Shown here in pieces: positions 35,425 to 40,694 of a stretch of 64,000 bases of DNA. The stretch covers positions 359,464-423,463 of the forward strand of contig CALYLW010000020.1 of NCBI GenBank assembly GCA_944989445.1, in the 5' to 3' direction. The notes beneath the pieces were generated by a model. It was not told the origin of the DNA, did no database searches, and saw nothing but the letters and a program-made list of their open reading frames with translations. Position 1 is the first letter of the stretch, and every line of letters starts with the position of its first letter. The position numbers and the translations under genes were made by a program. The stretch is from Ampullaceana balthica (taxonomy: Eukaryota > Mollusca > Gastropoda > Lymnaeidae).

Positions 35425-38400
35425 TGTCATCAATGTAATAAACTTTCAGGAAATTTAGTGCAGTTTTATTGTAACATCTTTATGACATTTTTTAATGACA
35501 TTTTTTCTAAAATTAAGGGGGGGAGCAAGTGCCCCCTTGCCCCCCCCCCATTGCCTACGCCCATGACTGTGTATCTCACTTTCAATCCAGCTCTATCTCT
35601 CTGAATTATTTTCCCCCGTCATCCCAATGAATACATACCCTCAGTCTCCAAAAACCTAGCATTGTGTTTTCCCTACCCCAACCATACATAAACACAGGAA
35701 TGATCCATTTTATCGTGACATAATTAAAGTCATCGGTTCCAGCTCTATCATTTCACGGAAGCAGCTGGCACGCAATAAAATCGTTTGATGGTTTCAAAAT
35801 TCCCTCATCCTGAAGTAAGGGGTTAATTCATGCTTTGATGTATTACTTGGTGAGAGTGAGTGCCTTGACCTGATTTTGAGCTGGAACAATTTCCAGATGA
35901 AAATTAGAACCTAGATAAGCATGAGAGTTTAAGTTTAAGAACCTGCGCTAGAGTGAGAGTGAAAACTTAAATTAGTATGAGAGTGGGAACCAGATACAGA
36001 CTGGACAAAGAAGATGGGTCAAAATTATCAGTGGGACATGCAAACAACCTTCGTCAATTATTTAAACCAGGGAATAAAATATTTCCAGTTAATTTCTTAT
36101 AGTTTTCTTGGATCGCGGTTGACGAATGGATTAACATAATTTGGGTTTATTCGGGTGTTGTGTTGTTTGTTGTTGTTTTTTTGACACAGAGCCACTCATT
36201 TGGAACTTACCAATGGTGGAAACCAAGGTGATACAAAACAACAGAGCAGAGGCGATGTCCCATCTGGTTCCTGTATCATCCAACTGTTGGCTGAGCGTCT
36301 CATTGGCCGTGTCATTGTCCGCCCCAGACTGACCAGTGACGTAGATGTCCATGATCTCCAGGGCAGACACCCCGGCTCCGTATGTGTGCAGCACTTTGAC
36401 GACGTACTGTCGCAGCATGTCGGGTGTTACATGCGAGAGATTATCTAGCAGAAGTAAGAAACACAAAAGTAAAGAAACAAGTCGCATTGGGTTTTTGGAG
36501 AGATTATATTATAATACAAAATCCTATGAAGCGCTTCGTTAAAAAAAAACACGGTTGATTGTTCTTATCTGCTATTATTTTTTGCAGGCTGTTACAGCAT
36601 ATTATTTTGTCCTAGCCGTGGGTTTGAGTCTTGTCTTGCATTTTTTACTGTTTCGAGAAAAAAAATATTTTAAAAATTGGCGCTTTAAAATAAAACAACT
36701 ATTTTTTTAAAATGTATATTTAAATATTAAATAATGTTATCAATAAAAATAAATATATATTTACAGAAATGATTTGTTAGTTTGAATAAATCATTTTATA
36801 AAACTTACAACAGAGTTTCCCAAATTTTAAGGTTTTGGACATAGTTAAACAAGTTGTAAAGGGGCCGTCCATAAAGTACGTCACGCTCCAGTGGGTGGAG
36901 GGGGTGTAAGAAAGTGTGACAGTTTGTGGCAGGGGGAGGGGGGGTGTCCGGCCAAGTGTGACGTCACGCTGTTTTATATTAAATTTTGATTATTTTGTTA
37001 ATAAAAAAACAACATTTTTGTTCGAAAGTGTGACGTACTTTAGGGGGGGGGTTCCAAGATGTGTGACAGTTTGTGATAAGGGGGGGGGGTTAAAAATGGT
37101 AAAAAATAGCGTGACGTACCTTATGGACGGCCCCAAATATCACCCGTTTCCGGTGTCGAATTTCCTAACACCAAAATTGTTTTTGTGCTGAATGACCACA
37201 AGAAGCTTTATTTACCCAGCAAGATTAACACTGACCACAAGAAGCATTATTTACCCAGCAAGATTAACACTGACCACAAGAAGCATTATTTACCCAGCAA
37301 GATTAACACTGACCACAAGAAGCATTATTTACCCAGCAAGATTAACACTGACCACAAGAAGCATTATTTACCCAGCAAGATTAACACTGACCACAAGAAG
37401 CATTATTTACCCAGCAAGATTAACACTGACCACAAGAAGCATTATTTACCCAGCAAGATTAACACTGACCACAAGAAGCATTATTTACCCAGCAAGATTA
37501 ACACTGACCACAAGAAGCATTATTTACCCAGCAAGATTAACACTGACCACAAGAAGCATTATTTACCCAGCAAGATTAACACTGACCACAAGAAGCATTA
37601 TTTACCCAGCAAGATTAACACTGACCACAAGAAGCATTATTTACCCAGCAAGATTAACACTGACCACAAGAAGCATTATTTACCCAGCAAGATTAACACT
37701 GACCACAAGAAGCATTATTTACCCAGCAAGATTAACACTGACCACAAGAAGCATTATTTACCCAGCAAGATTAACACTGACCACAAGAAGCATTATTTAC
37801 CCAGCAAGATTAACACTGACCACAAGAAGCATTATTTACCCAGCAAGATTAACACTGACCACAAGAAGCATTATTTACCCAGCAAGATTAACACTGACCA
37901 CAAGAAGCATTATTTACCCAGCAAGATTAACACTGACCACAAGAAGCATTATTTACCCAGCAAGATTAACACTGACCACAAGAAGCATTATTTACCCAGC
38001 AAGATTAACACTGACCACAAGAAGCATTATTTACCCAGCAAGATTAACACTGACCACAAGAAGCATTATTTACCCAGCAAGATTAACACTGACCACAAGA
38101 AGCATTATTTACCCAGCAAGATTAACACTGACATAGAGAAGCCAGTTTTACGAGTGTGCTATAATTGATTTTCGATATATTAATTGGAAATTGATTTTAA
38201 ATGTTTTAAAAAAACTACGTGGGTTACTCAATCAGACAGCAAATATAGTCATAAAGTGAAATCGGTCTTGATTGCTGTAGGAATTAAACAAAGAGCTTTT
38301 TTTAATTAAAAACTTATATGGGGTCTTAAGTCTTGGGTATAGACCATACACACTTTTGTGAATACTTTAAATTAATTTAACCAACTGCGAGGGTCAAAAC

Positions 38401-38546
38401 TTACTGAGAAACATCTCGTGGCTGATGGCGAACTCTATCTTGACCCTCTGCTCGTAATCTTTCTCCAGGTAGTGGAAGACCACGGCCCCGATGACGAGGT
38501 ACAGCAAGGTCACCAACACCATCACGATATAAGCCGTCCGCTTCAT
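8416..38546 (-). CDS. Two-pore-domain (K2P) potassium channel subunit, eight coding exons
   Basis: Spliced CDS of 365 residues; the exons are listed separately. K2P subunits dimerise into background (leak) K+ channels of the plasma membrane. Seen: M1 at about residues 5-27; an extracellular cap with sequons at N49, N91 and N95; P1 with WDIASA (109-114) and TIGYGN (filter G126-Y127-G128); M2 at about 138-163 with the family GIP (148-150); M3 at about 189-208; P2 with TLTTIGFGD (filter 231-233); M4 at about 254-280 (WILLGLSWGALVLSEIG); and a tail that is lysine-rich (302-321) then acidic (339-358). Length is normal for the family. The start is the only ATG before M1 and leaves a three-residue N-terminus. 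The P1 intron splits the first Gly codon of GYG in phase 1, a position I recall as conserved in K2P genes. Odd: no cysteine in the cap, an 18-nt microexon, and an acceptor-derived minisatellite at exon 4. TREK/TRAAK-like and TASK-2/TALK-like assignments cannot be separated by eye, so no symbol is given. Confidence 0.94.
8698..8885. repeat. 44-nt tandem repeat, four copies, in intron 7
   Basis: TTTCATGTTTTTAAAAATTG recurs at 8707, 8751, 8795 and 8839 (exact 44-nt spacing), followed by ATGTTATTTAAAAAGATT. It fills nearly half of the 405-bp intron between exons 7 and 8. Confidence 0.9.
8971..9075 (-). CDS. K2P exon 7 (proximal C-tail)
   Basis: Acceptor TTCATCATTAG|AC at 9076, donor AAG|GTAATT at 8970, phase 0 to 0, 35 codons. 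It encodes a cytoplasmic tail beginning TRITTAASQTQNKLSHLEG and continuing into a lysine-rich stretch (VKKKAKATKDKIIKK). A basic post-M4 tail is common in K2P channels and often contacts membrane lipids; that role is inferred here. Confidence 0.88.
9456..9568 (-). CDS. K2P exon 6 (M4)
   Basis: Acceptor ATCTACACAG|CA at 9569, donor CAG|GTAAAT at 9455. Phase 1 in, phase 0 out. It encodes AKGTVKSTNMYRIILGL, then WILLGLSWGALVLSEIGSML, a typical K2P M4 with the G-L-x-W pattern. It follows the longest intron of the gene (13.1 kb). Confidence 0.95.
9953..10036. repeat. 16-nt tandem repeat GATAAGCCTGTTTTAC
   Basis: About five copies with 16-nt spacing (GATAA at 9971, 9987, 10003, 10019). It lies in intron 5, upstream of exon 6. 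Confidence 0.9.
10037..12015. other. Intron 5 stretch, mostly unannotated
   Basis: About 10555-10680 resembles the interior of the CATAAATGACGTCA elements at 31010 and 59172 (TTTTCTATTTGAAAATAAG..., then ATCGTAACCCACGTGAAGC), so it is a fragment of that family. The rest is AT-rich intron without features I can support. Confidence 0.5.
12018..12098 (+). pseudogene. Non-LTR retrotransposon RT fragment
   Basis: Reads AARFITGEYSQLTTVTPLVK after a frame slip from EQIQKN. This is the motif near the C-terminal end of Jockey/CR1/I-type reverse transcriptases (IQKxAARFITGxYS). It is truncated on both sides. A matching 3' tail lies at 12545-12670, separated by an inserted dispersed element. Confidence 0.65.
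12088..12320 (-). mobile_element. Partial copy of the GATCGATC dispersed family
   Basis: Bounded by CTATATAATAAAAGGCTAAG at about 12087 and GGGATTTATAGTCAAAAGC at about 12259. This matches the end structure of the other copies but lacks most of the core. Confidence 0.4.
12545..12670 (+). mobile_element. 3' tail of a non-LTR retrotransposon
   Basis: The blocks AAACTAGACATAAACGATGG and TATAGAAGGAGAGTCTGCAA match the segment at 42740-42830 (AACCATAGATAAGCGTAGG, TATAGAAGGAGCGTCTGTAA). Two copies of the same 3' end therefore exist here, fitting the RT fragment at 12018. Confidence 0.6.
12671..13358. other. Intron 5, unannotated
   Basis: No feature supported. Confidence 0.4.
13935..14010. mobile_element. 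Solo end of a pogo/Tigger-like element
   Basis: TA followed by CAGGTAGTCCTCCGGTTACG at 13935, continuing CCCGACTTACGCTG...GCTTACGAACGAGC, resembles a Tigger-class terminus. I did not find the opposite end. Confidence 0.4.
14150..15530 (-). pseudogene. Decayed hAT transposase (ZMYM1-like group)
   Basis: Conserved hAT blocks are readable on the minus strand across several frames: LEQSYGNAAHMSRKYNG (about 15390), HYMPCTAHSINLVGKSAAG, LYTRLVATTHR, ALCDTRW, then AALEELA and LLEIWETILEST; FGFLTNLTELSNF; and DVHIALPIYLSMMTSNCS followed by stop-ERSFSKLKRI, the C-terminal dimerisation block. Decay: the usual Asp of the QSYDN motif is Gly (codon at 15387-15389), the CERSF Cys codon is TGA, and there are several stops and frame slips. 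Not functional. Confidence 0.85.
15541..15895. mobile_element. Truncated CATAAATGACGTCA element nested in the hAT
   Basis: The right end CGTGACGTCATTTATGGACG plus ACCCC ends at 15895. The interior (AAAGTTCCACTTAAATATTT, GGCTTCACGCGTGTTACGAT) matches the element at 59172-59595. The left end (about 75 bp) is missing. Nesting shows it inserted after the hAT. Confidence 0.75.
15971..16378. other. Intron 5, unannotated
   Basis: Short spacer between the hAT element and the minisatellite. No gene seen. Confidence 0.4.
16379..18533. repeat. 22-nt minisatellite (ACGCCTCACCACTTCACGTC) with higher-order structure
   Basis: About 2.1 kb of a 22-nt unit, GCCTCACCACTTCACGTCAC plus AC, with variants CACGTGAC, CACGCGAC and CACATGAC. 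A divergent block (CATGACACGCTTCACCACCA, CTGACGCGCC, CCTGACTCGCCTCACCGCTT, CTCGTCACACAC) recurs seven times, near 17168, 17450, 17601, 17885, 18037, 18278 and 18449. That makes a higher-order repeat in the right half. The array is rich in CpG and in the CACGTG palindrome. ORFs across it are repeat artefacts. Confidence 0.95.
18534..20049. other. Intron 5, mixed fragments
   Basis: About 19168-19310 begins CAGTGGCGTAGCTAGGGGGC and resembles one end of a hAT-like element; no partner end seen. About 19660-19860 carries the dispersed GATCGATC core (ATTACGGTAAATTCGATCGA). Otherwise nothing supported. Confidence 0.4.
20050..20327. repeat. 25-nt tandem repeat, about 11 copies
   Basis: CTTCCAAAGTCACACGACGG plus CCCAT units with exact 25-nt spacing (for example CAAAG at 20061 and 20086). 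Variants are CGACAACCTTT and CGACAGTCTTT. Confidence 0.93.
20333..20865 (+). mobile_element. Full-length copy of the GATCGATC dispersed family
   Basis: Starts AAACCCGTAAAATCAAAG, TTTTTGACTATAAATCCCTT; core ATTACGGTACGTTCGATCGA and CTGAAATTTTGATACGATGC; central GC-rich GGGCGGGCGGGC; ends AATATAAGGGATTTAAAAA. AAATCCCTTATAT near the start and ATATAAGGGATTT near the end form a short inverted pair. This resembles Helentron-derived short elements; the class is inferred. Confidence 0.6.
21105..21575 (+). mobile_element. Second full-length copy of the GATCGATC dispersed family
   Basis: Same order of blocks as the copy 0.8 kb upstream: ACTATAAATCCCTTATATAT at 21133, GATCGATCGATCTGAAATTT at about 21383, and AATATAATGGATTTAAAAAT at the end. 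The internal simple repeat here is GATGA (21510-21540) instead of GGGC. Confidence 0.6.
21576..22637. other. Intron 5 next to the microexon, unannotated
   Basis: AT-rich. No second exon copy or RNA seen. A loose repeat CACCTGTAATTGC / CACCTGCAATTGCC occurs at 22525-22600. Confidence 0.4.
22638..22655 (-). CDS. K2P exon 5, 18-nt microexon
   Basis: Eighteen bases between a CATCCTTCAG acceptor (22656) and a CAG|GTGAGT donor (22637). The phase is 1 to 1, so it completes a Gly codon and adds YFDKP plus the first base of the next codon in the extracellular P2-M4 loop. Both splice sites are strong and the phase fits exons 4 and 6 exactly. Skipping would delete six residues in frame. It is too short to be found by ORF scanning; the call rests on splice sites, phase and position. 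Confidence 0.8.
22753..22966. mobile_element. Short hAT-type element with 8-bp TSD (CAGGGGTCTCCAAACT)
   Basis: Element about 22761-22958, flanked by CTTTAAAA at 22753-22760 and 22959-22966. Ends are CAGGGGTCTCCAAACTACGG and AGTTTCGAGACCCCTG. A second, inverted copy lies at 59802-59996. Interior GGCCCGCGGGCC blocks. Confidence 0.85.
23128..23176. repeat. (TTG)n and (GTTT)n microsatellite
   Basis: Seven or eight TTG units directly followed by about six GTTT units, in intron 4. Confidence 0.95.
23369..23581. mobile_element. Short element of the AATGTTCCCT family (hAT-like)
   Basis: Ends AAATGTTCCCTCAAAG and ACTTAAAGGGGACATTG are inverted. CTGCGCGGCG and ATATCTGCG near the right end correspond, inverted, to blocks at 45840-45900, so the two are copies of one family. 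No clear target duplication. Confidence 0.5.
23582..24077. other. Intron 4 between element and exon 4
   Basis: CGGGCACGGGTTGGGAACCA at about 23814 looks like one end of another hAT-like element. (TG)-rich sequence at 23975-24060 lies just beyond the exon 4 donor. Confidence 0.4.
24078..24203 (-). CDS. K2P exon 4 (rest of M3, P2 with GFG)
   Basis: Acceptor TTGTTCCAG|GTATC at 24204, donor CCAG|GTAACT at 24077, phase 1 to 1. It encodes GICIIVFIPSLVF (M3), the P2 helix WGFLEAIYFTVITLTTIG, and FGDLVP. The acceptor and the first dozen or so exon bases are identical to the 31-nt minisatellite directly upstream, so this exon begins inside the terminal repeat unit. Other units could compete as acceptors; phase, family homology and the intact M3 favour this one. 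Confidence 0.92.
24199..24919 (-). repeat. 31-nt minisatellite built from the exon 4 acceptor
   Basis: Units begin every 31 nt from 24199 (24230, 24261, 24292, ...) to about 24912. On the gene strand each unit reads TGTTCCCTTGTTCCAG then GTATCTGTATTATCA. The unit nearest the gene is the real 3' splice site plus the first exon 4 bases. Of 22 further units, I count 16 with intact AG|GT; those at 24230, 24354, 24478, 24757, 24819 and 24850 have lost it. Because 31 is not a multiple of 3, the frame cycles every three units, and the phase-matched frame has no stop to at least 24840. The 314-residue ORF here is this repeat read into exon 4. Confidence 0.95.
24920..25549. other. Intron 3 distal part
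   Basis: No additional exon seen. C-runs at 25479-25510 lie next to the exon 3 donor. Confidence 0.45.
25550..25759 (-). CDS. K2P exon 3 (filter GYGN, M2, start of M3)
   Basis: Acceptor TTCTTCCAG|GT at 25760, donor TTGG|GTGAG at 25549, phase 1 to 1. Completes Gly126 and encodes YGNMAPKTDNG, M2 (RLFCIFYAVIGIPMF...), a cytoplasmic M2-M3 loop with several basic residues, and SIVLLALG at the start of M3. It is clearly more GC-rich than the flanking introns, as expected of a conserved exon. Confidence 0.95.
25760..27289. other. Intron 2, proximal part
   Basis: No exon-like or repeat structure that I can support. Short ORFs lack any recognisable motif. Confidence 0.4.
27290..27943. repeat. 41-nt minisatellite, about 15 copies, in intron 2
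   Basis: TAGTCTATTGCTTATGTGGT, CCTATAGACAAATGGGTGAG plus G, spaced 41 nt (for example 27501 and 27542). Outer units diverge (GACTAATGGCTGTGGTAG). The last unit is interrupted by the element at 27944-28134 and resumes after it. Confidence 0.93.
27936..28142. mobile_element. Short hAT-type element inserted in the 41-nt array
   Basis: Element 27944-28134. CTATAGAC, itself part of the repeat unit, is duplicated at 27936-27943 and 28135-28142. Ends are CAGTGTTTCTCAAAC and CTTTGAGGAGCATTG. Internal GGACCGGT blocks. An inverted relative lies at 55798-55983. Confidence 0.88.
28386..28511 (+). pseudogene. Non-LTR retrotransposon C-terminal fragment
   Basis: Reads LRLRSLGGAAPKIWKSLFKS, stop, then DNVRTKKYLREIDNFKTFF and stop. 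The pattern RSxGGAAPxxWNSLP followed by FKxxLKTxLF is the usual C-terminus of Jockey/CR1-like ORF2 proteins. Confidence 0.6.
28512..31006. other. Intron 2, middle part
   Basis: No exon. A (GTTT)n tract at 28812-28850; homopolymeric G runs at 29872-29882, 30004-30013 and 30594-30604. About 30590-30640 (GGGGCGTAGCGAGGCATCGTGACG) looks like a worn hAT-type end. Confidence 0.4.
31007..31449. mobile_element. CATAAATGACGTCA element, full length
   Basis: Element 31010-31446. Left end GGGGCCATCCATAAATGACG; right end CGTGACGTCATTTATGGACG then GCCCC. Flanks TTT and CTT approximate a 3-bp target duplication. Interior runs of CCCC and repeated GTCACAAA. No coding capacity. Confidence 0.75.
31450..32284. 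other. Intron 2, unannotated
   Basis: Nothing supported. Confidence 0.4.
32285..32503. repeat. (CT)n microsatellite, two blocks
   Basis: About 75 nt of pure CT (32285-32359), a diverged pyrimidine tract, then another about 50 nt block. The Leu/Ser repeats in all frames are artefacts. On the gene strand it is a purine (GA) tract. Confidence 0.97.
32504..34916. other. Intron 2, mostly unannotated
   Basis: About 33065-33200 (GCAGGGCGGATTAAGATTGC, GGGCCCCCGGGCTGCAAT) resembles the hAT-type element at 61-239. At 34440-34680, loose repeats of GTGATTCATGTA with variable spacing. No exon. Confidence 0.4.
34917..35045. mobile_element. Left fragment of the TAGGGCTG element
   Basis: TAGGGCTGTTGACAATTAAT, then CTTTAACTTTTGAAAAATTA and TAAAGCCAAAATTAAAATTT, matches the first 130 bp of the element at 39906. 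The right end is not present. Confidence 0.65.
35358..35420. repeat. (AT)n microsatellite
   Basis: About 60 nt of AT dinucleotides in intron 2, about 0.8 kb from exon 2. Followed by a C/G-run segment (35516-35550, ending CCTACGCCCATGACTG) that looks like a transposon end. Confidence 0.97.
36211..36444 (-). CDS. K2P exon 2 (extracellular cap and P1 helix)
   Basis: Acceptor TTCTGCTAG|A at 36445, donor TTG|GTAAGT at 36210, phase 1 to 1. It encodes the cap helices, the sequons NLS, NDT and NET, and the first pore helix: WDIASALLFC, then ITLVSTI, then the first base of the filter glycine codon. The cap segment has no Cys, unlike TWIK/TREK-type channels, which use a cap Cys for an intersubunit disulfide. 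It can be skipped without a frame change, but that would remove half of pore 1. Confidence 0.93.
36858..37137. mobile_element. GGGGCCGTCCATAAAGTACG element with 3-bp TSD
   Basis: Element 36861-37134 in intron 1. Ends GGGGCCGTCCATAAAGTACG and CGTACCTTATGGACGGCCCC are inverted over about 27 bp. AAA flanks both sides (36858-36860, 37135-37137). The interior repeats AAGTGTGACGTACTTT and GTGTGACAGTTTGTG. Confidence 0.85.
37194..38129 (+). repeat. 39-nt tandem array, 24 units, 23 of them identical
   Basis: Unit GACCACAAGAAGCATTATTT plus ACCCAGCAAGATTAACACT. The first unit differs (GAAGCTTTATTT); the other 23 look identical. Being 39 nt, the unit keeps frame, and a 327-codon ORF (ATG at 37185) repeats DHKKHYLPSKINT and ends DIEKPVLRVCYN. 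A second plus frame (TTRSIIYPARLTL) is equally open, and the third contains stops. The array lies antisense in K2P intron 1, between exons 1 and 2. Coding use is unlikely: no homology, no codon divergence and two open frames. Near-perfect identity means recent expansion or homogenisation. Confidence 0.96.
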
Positions 38547-38559
38547 CGTTGTGTGTCGT
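38405..38559 (-). CDS. K2P exon 1 (start codon, M1)
   Basis: Coding part 38405-38546, preceded by 13 nt of exon back to a TTTCCCACAG acceptor at 38560-38561. It encodes MKRTAYIVMV followed by a hydrophobic M1 ending FHYLEKD, then the first part of the cap. The donor is A|GTAAGT at 38404 and the exon ends in phase 1. The acceptor shows there is an upstream exon, probably 5' UTR. The 13 nt before the ATG contain no in-frame stop, so an alternative longer N-terminus spliced from upstream cannot be excluded. Confidence 0.9.
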
Positions 38560-38996
38560 CTGTGGGAAACGATGAAATAGATTTCAAAGCTATTAGAGAT
38601 ATTATTGACTTATTGAGAATTGTTAATGCTGTTTACCTTTTTTAAGAGGTTCTGTCGAGACGTGTCGTAGTCTGTCATGTATGAGAGATGGTATAGTCTG
38701 TCCAACGTGAGATACTGGATACGACCCGCGGCGAAGCATACGCCGCAGACTTGCTCATCTTAGATAGTGCAAAGAACGAACGGACACAAACAGCAGCACG
38801 AAGAAATGAAAAAAAAGGGTAAACGTGGAGACATGTGCACTGCGGATGTTGATACCTGCCCTCCACCCTTTACTACGACCCCTTGCCAACCATTAACTGT
38901 GATTGGCCGTCACTAGAGAGGGTTAGTCATGTTCGCAAAAAAAAATGGGGAACAGAACGGGCAGAAACTCAGAAACTAACTTTTTTCTAATTAAAT
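38560..38996. other. Immediately upstream of K2P exon 1 (5' intron)
   Basis: Lies 5' of the exon 1 acceptor, so intronic if the upstream exon is further out. I see no candidate promoter or first exon. AGATGGTATAGTCTGTCC at about 38685 recurs at about 40826. Confidence 0.4.
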
Positions 38997-39068
38997 TTTC
39001 CCGCTGGGGCTTAAACCCAGGACTTTCCGCGTGGAAGGCGAACGTGATAACCACTACACTACGAATCA
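38997..39068 (-). tRNA. Degenerate tRNA-like sequence (Val-type body, TCC anticodon)
   Basis: On the minus strand, GTAGTGTAGTGGTTATCACG and TTCGCCTTCCACGCGGAAAG, then CCTGGGTTTAAGCCCCAG. Box A (TAGTGTAGTGG) and the D arm match animal tRNA-Val. The anticodon stem TTCGC/GCGGA encloses CTTCCAC, giving anticodon TCC (Gly). Box B is altered (GGTTTAAGCCC instead of GGTTCGAxxCC) and the acceptor stem pairs poorly. Probably a pseudogene or the head of a tRNA-derived SINE rather than a working tRNA. Confidence 0.45.
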
Positions 39069-39169
39069 TGTTTATCTGTGAAGGAACAACGCAAGTTAAC
39101 GCAAGAAGCATCGTTGCCACCTGACCCTTTTTTTTTAAATTTTTATTTTTACACGCTTTTATTTAACTC

Positions 39170-39590
39170 GTCACACTGTTTGTATGTTATATTTTTCATC
39201 CACCATCCGTCCATCAAATCTTGTAACGTAAAATTAAACCACTTTTGATGGTCCTAGAGATCTCAAAATTTTACCACAGATAGATCTTGGATGACAATGC
39301 ATTGTATCAAAATTTCAGATCGATCGAATGTACCGTAATTAAATTAATCAATTTTTAGTTTATCTCTATTTATCACTATTTAGAATATATAGTCGTCTGC
39401 TAGAGTTGACCTCGACGGCTCACTGCTTTCACTCCAGCCGTCGTTTACCAAATTCCCGTGTTGTACATCAAGGGGAGTTCAGCACGTTTCAGACTGTAAA
39501 TGTTTGTCCCGTGATGAACATTAACAATACTTTTAGTTCTGCCTCATATATAAGGGATTTATAGTCAAAAACGTTATCTTTAAGGGGTGT
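39170..39590 (-). mobile_element. Copy of the GATCGATC dispersed family
   Basis: Reverse orientation. ATATAAGGGATTTATAGTCA at about 39547 is the start; TCAAAATTTCAGATCGATCG at 39307 and TACCGTAATTAAATTAATC are the core. Ends in simple CCATCCGTCCATC-type sequence. Confidence 0.55.
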
Positions 39591-39690
39591 TTAATTAACA
39601 CTATCACATTTAAGTTATTGACCATGAACTTTAACTAATTAATTGGAATTGATAAGGTCGAAAATCGATTTTAAAAATTGGATACTAAAA

Positions 39691-40694
39691 ATAAGAAAAT
39701 AATATATTTAAAAAATCTTTTTTTTTAAAGTACACGCTTTTAATTACAAATAGAAAGTGCACTAAAAAGAAGAAAATAAAAATGTTATATGATAACAGGT
39801 GAAATCCGTAAACCTATCCATTGCACATAAAAGCGTGGGGCCCTCATCACAACTCGATATCATGTACAAGGCTGTAAATACAAATTTGTATCAATATTAA
39901 TAAATTAGGGCTGTTATCGATTTATTTAAATTTAATCGTTAACTTTTGAAAAATTATCGATTAATTAATCGATAATTTCGATTAAAGCCAAAGATATAAA
40001 TTTATGACGTCATTAAACTGAACATTTTAAGGGAAGTAACAAAAACAGGTAATTGACTTTTTTAAAAAAAAGTATTGAGTTATTTCCACTGTTTTCCTGC
40101 GCTGGTAGTGTCAGCCATGTTTACCACGTTTTTATTAACTTGCTTTCGTTCCTGTCTGTCCACAATTTTTTTTTAGTTTTTGCTGGTCCACATAAAAATA
40201 AATTTTAATATTACGCGGGAGATCTTTGTACGTAAAAAAAATATACATAAATTATTATTAATTATTAATAATTAATTATTTATTACTAAAATTTTAAAAA
40301 AATATAAATATGTTCTTAAACTTTAATCGAATTTTTATCGATTAAAATTATTTTAATCGATATTTAATCGATAAAAAATTTAACGATTAATCGAGAAATT
40401 AATCGATAATTTCCGCAGCCCTATTATAAATATTAAAAATTTCACAACTTTGATCATATACATGCTACTATCATATTAATTAGAAATATTTATCTATATG
40501 CAAAAGATTAGATGCAAAGAGAAACGAGTTGTGATGGGCGCCCCACGCTTTTATGTGCAGTGGATAGGTTCACGGATTTCACCTGTTATCATAGAACATT
40601 TTTATTTTCTTCTTTTTAGTGCACTCTCTGTGTAATTAAAAGCGTATCTTTTTTAAAAAATAGATTTTTTAAATATTTTATATTTCTTTTCATC
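39691..40694. repeat. 1-kb foldback with about 165-bp arms
   Basis: The left arm 39691-39856 and right arm 40525-40694 are inverted copies, about 90% alike by eye (for example AAAGCGTGGGGCCCTCATCA against TGATGGGCGCCCCACGCTTT, and GATAACAGGTGAAATCCGTA against its inverse). The spacer holds the TAGGGCTG element (39906-40423). The outer target duplication is not determinable. Confidence 0.85.
39906..40423. mobile_element. TAGGGCTG...CAGCCCTA element (hAT-like), nested
   Basis: Begins TAGGGCTGTTATCGATTTAT and ends TAATTTCCGCAGCCCTA, with long AT-rich subterminal inverted repeats of ATTAATCGATTAAT. Flanks TAATAAAT / TTATAAAT approximate an 8-bp duplication. Another copy is at 58066-58517. Confidence 0.7.

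Noticed and set aside
37185..38168. 327-codon ORF as a repeat-protein gene
   Set aside because: Two plus frames are equally open, units are identical at all codon positions, and it has no signal or homology. Kept as a repeat and flagged in findings.
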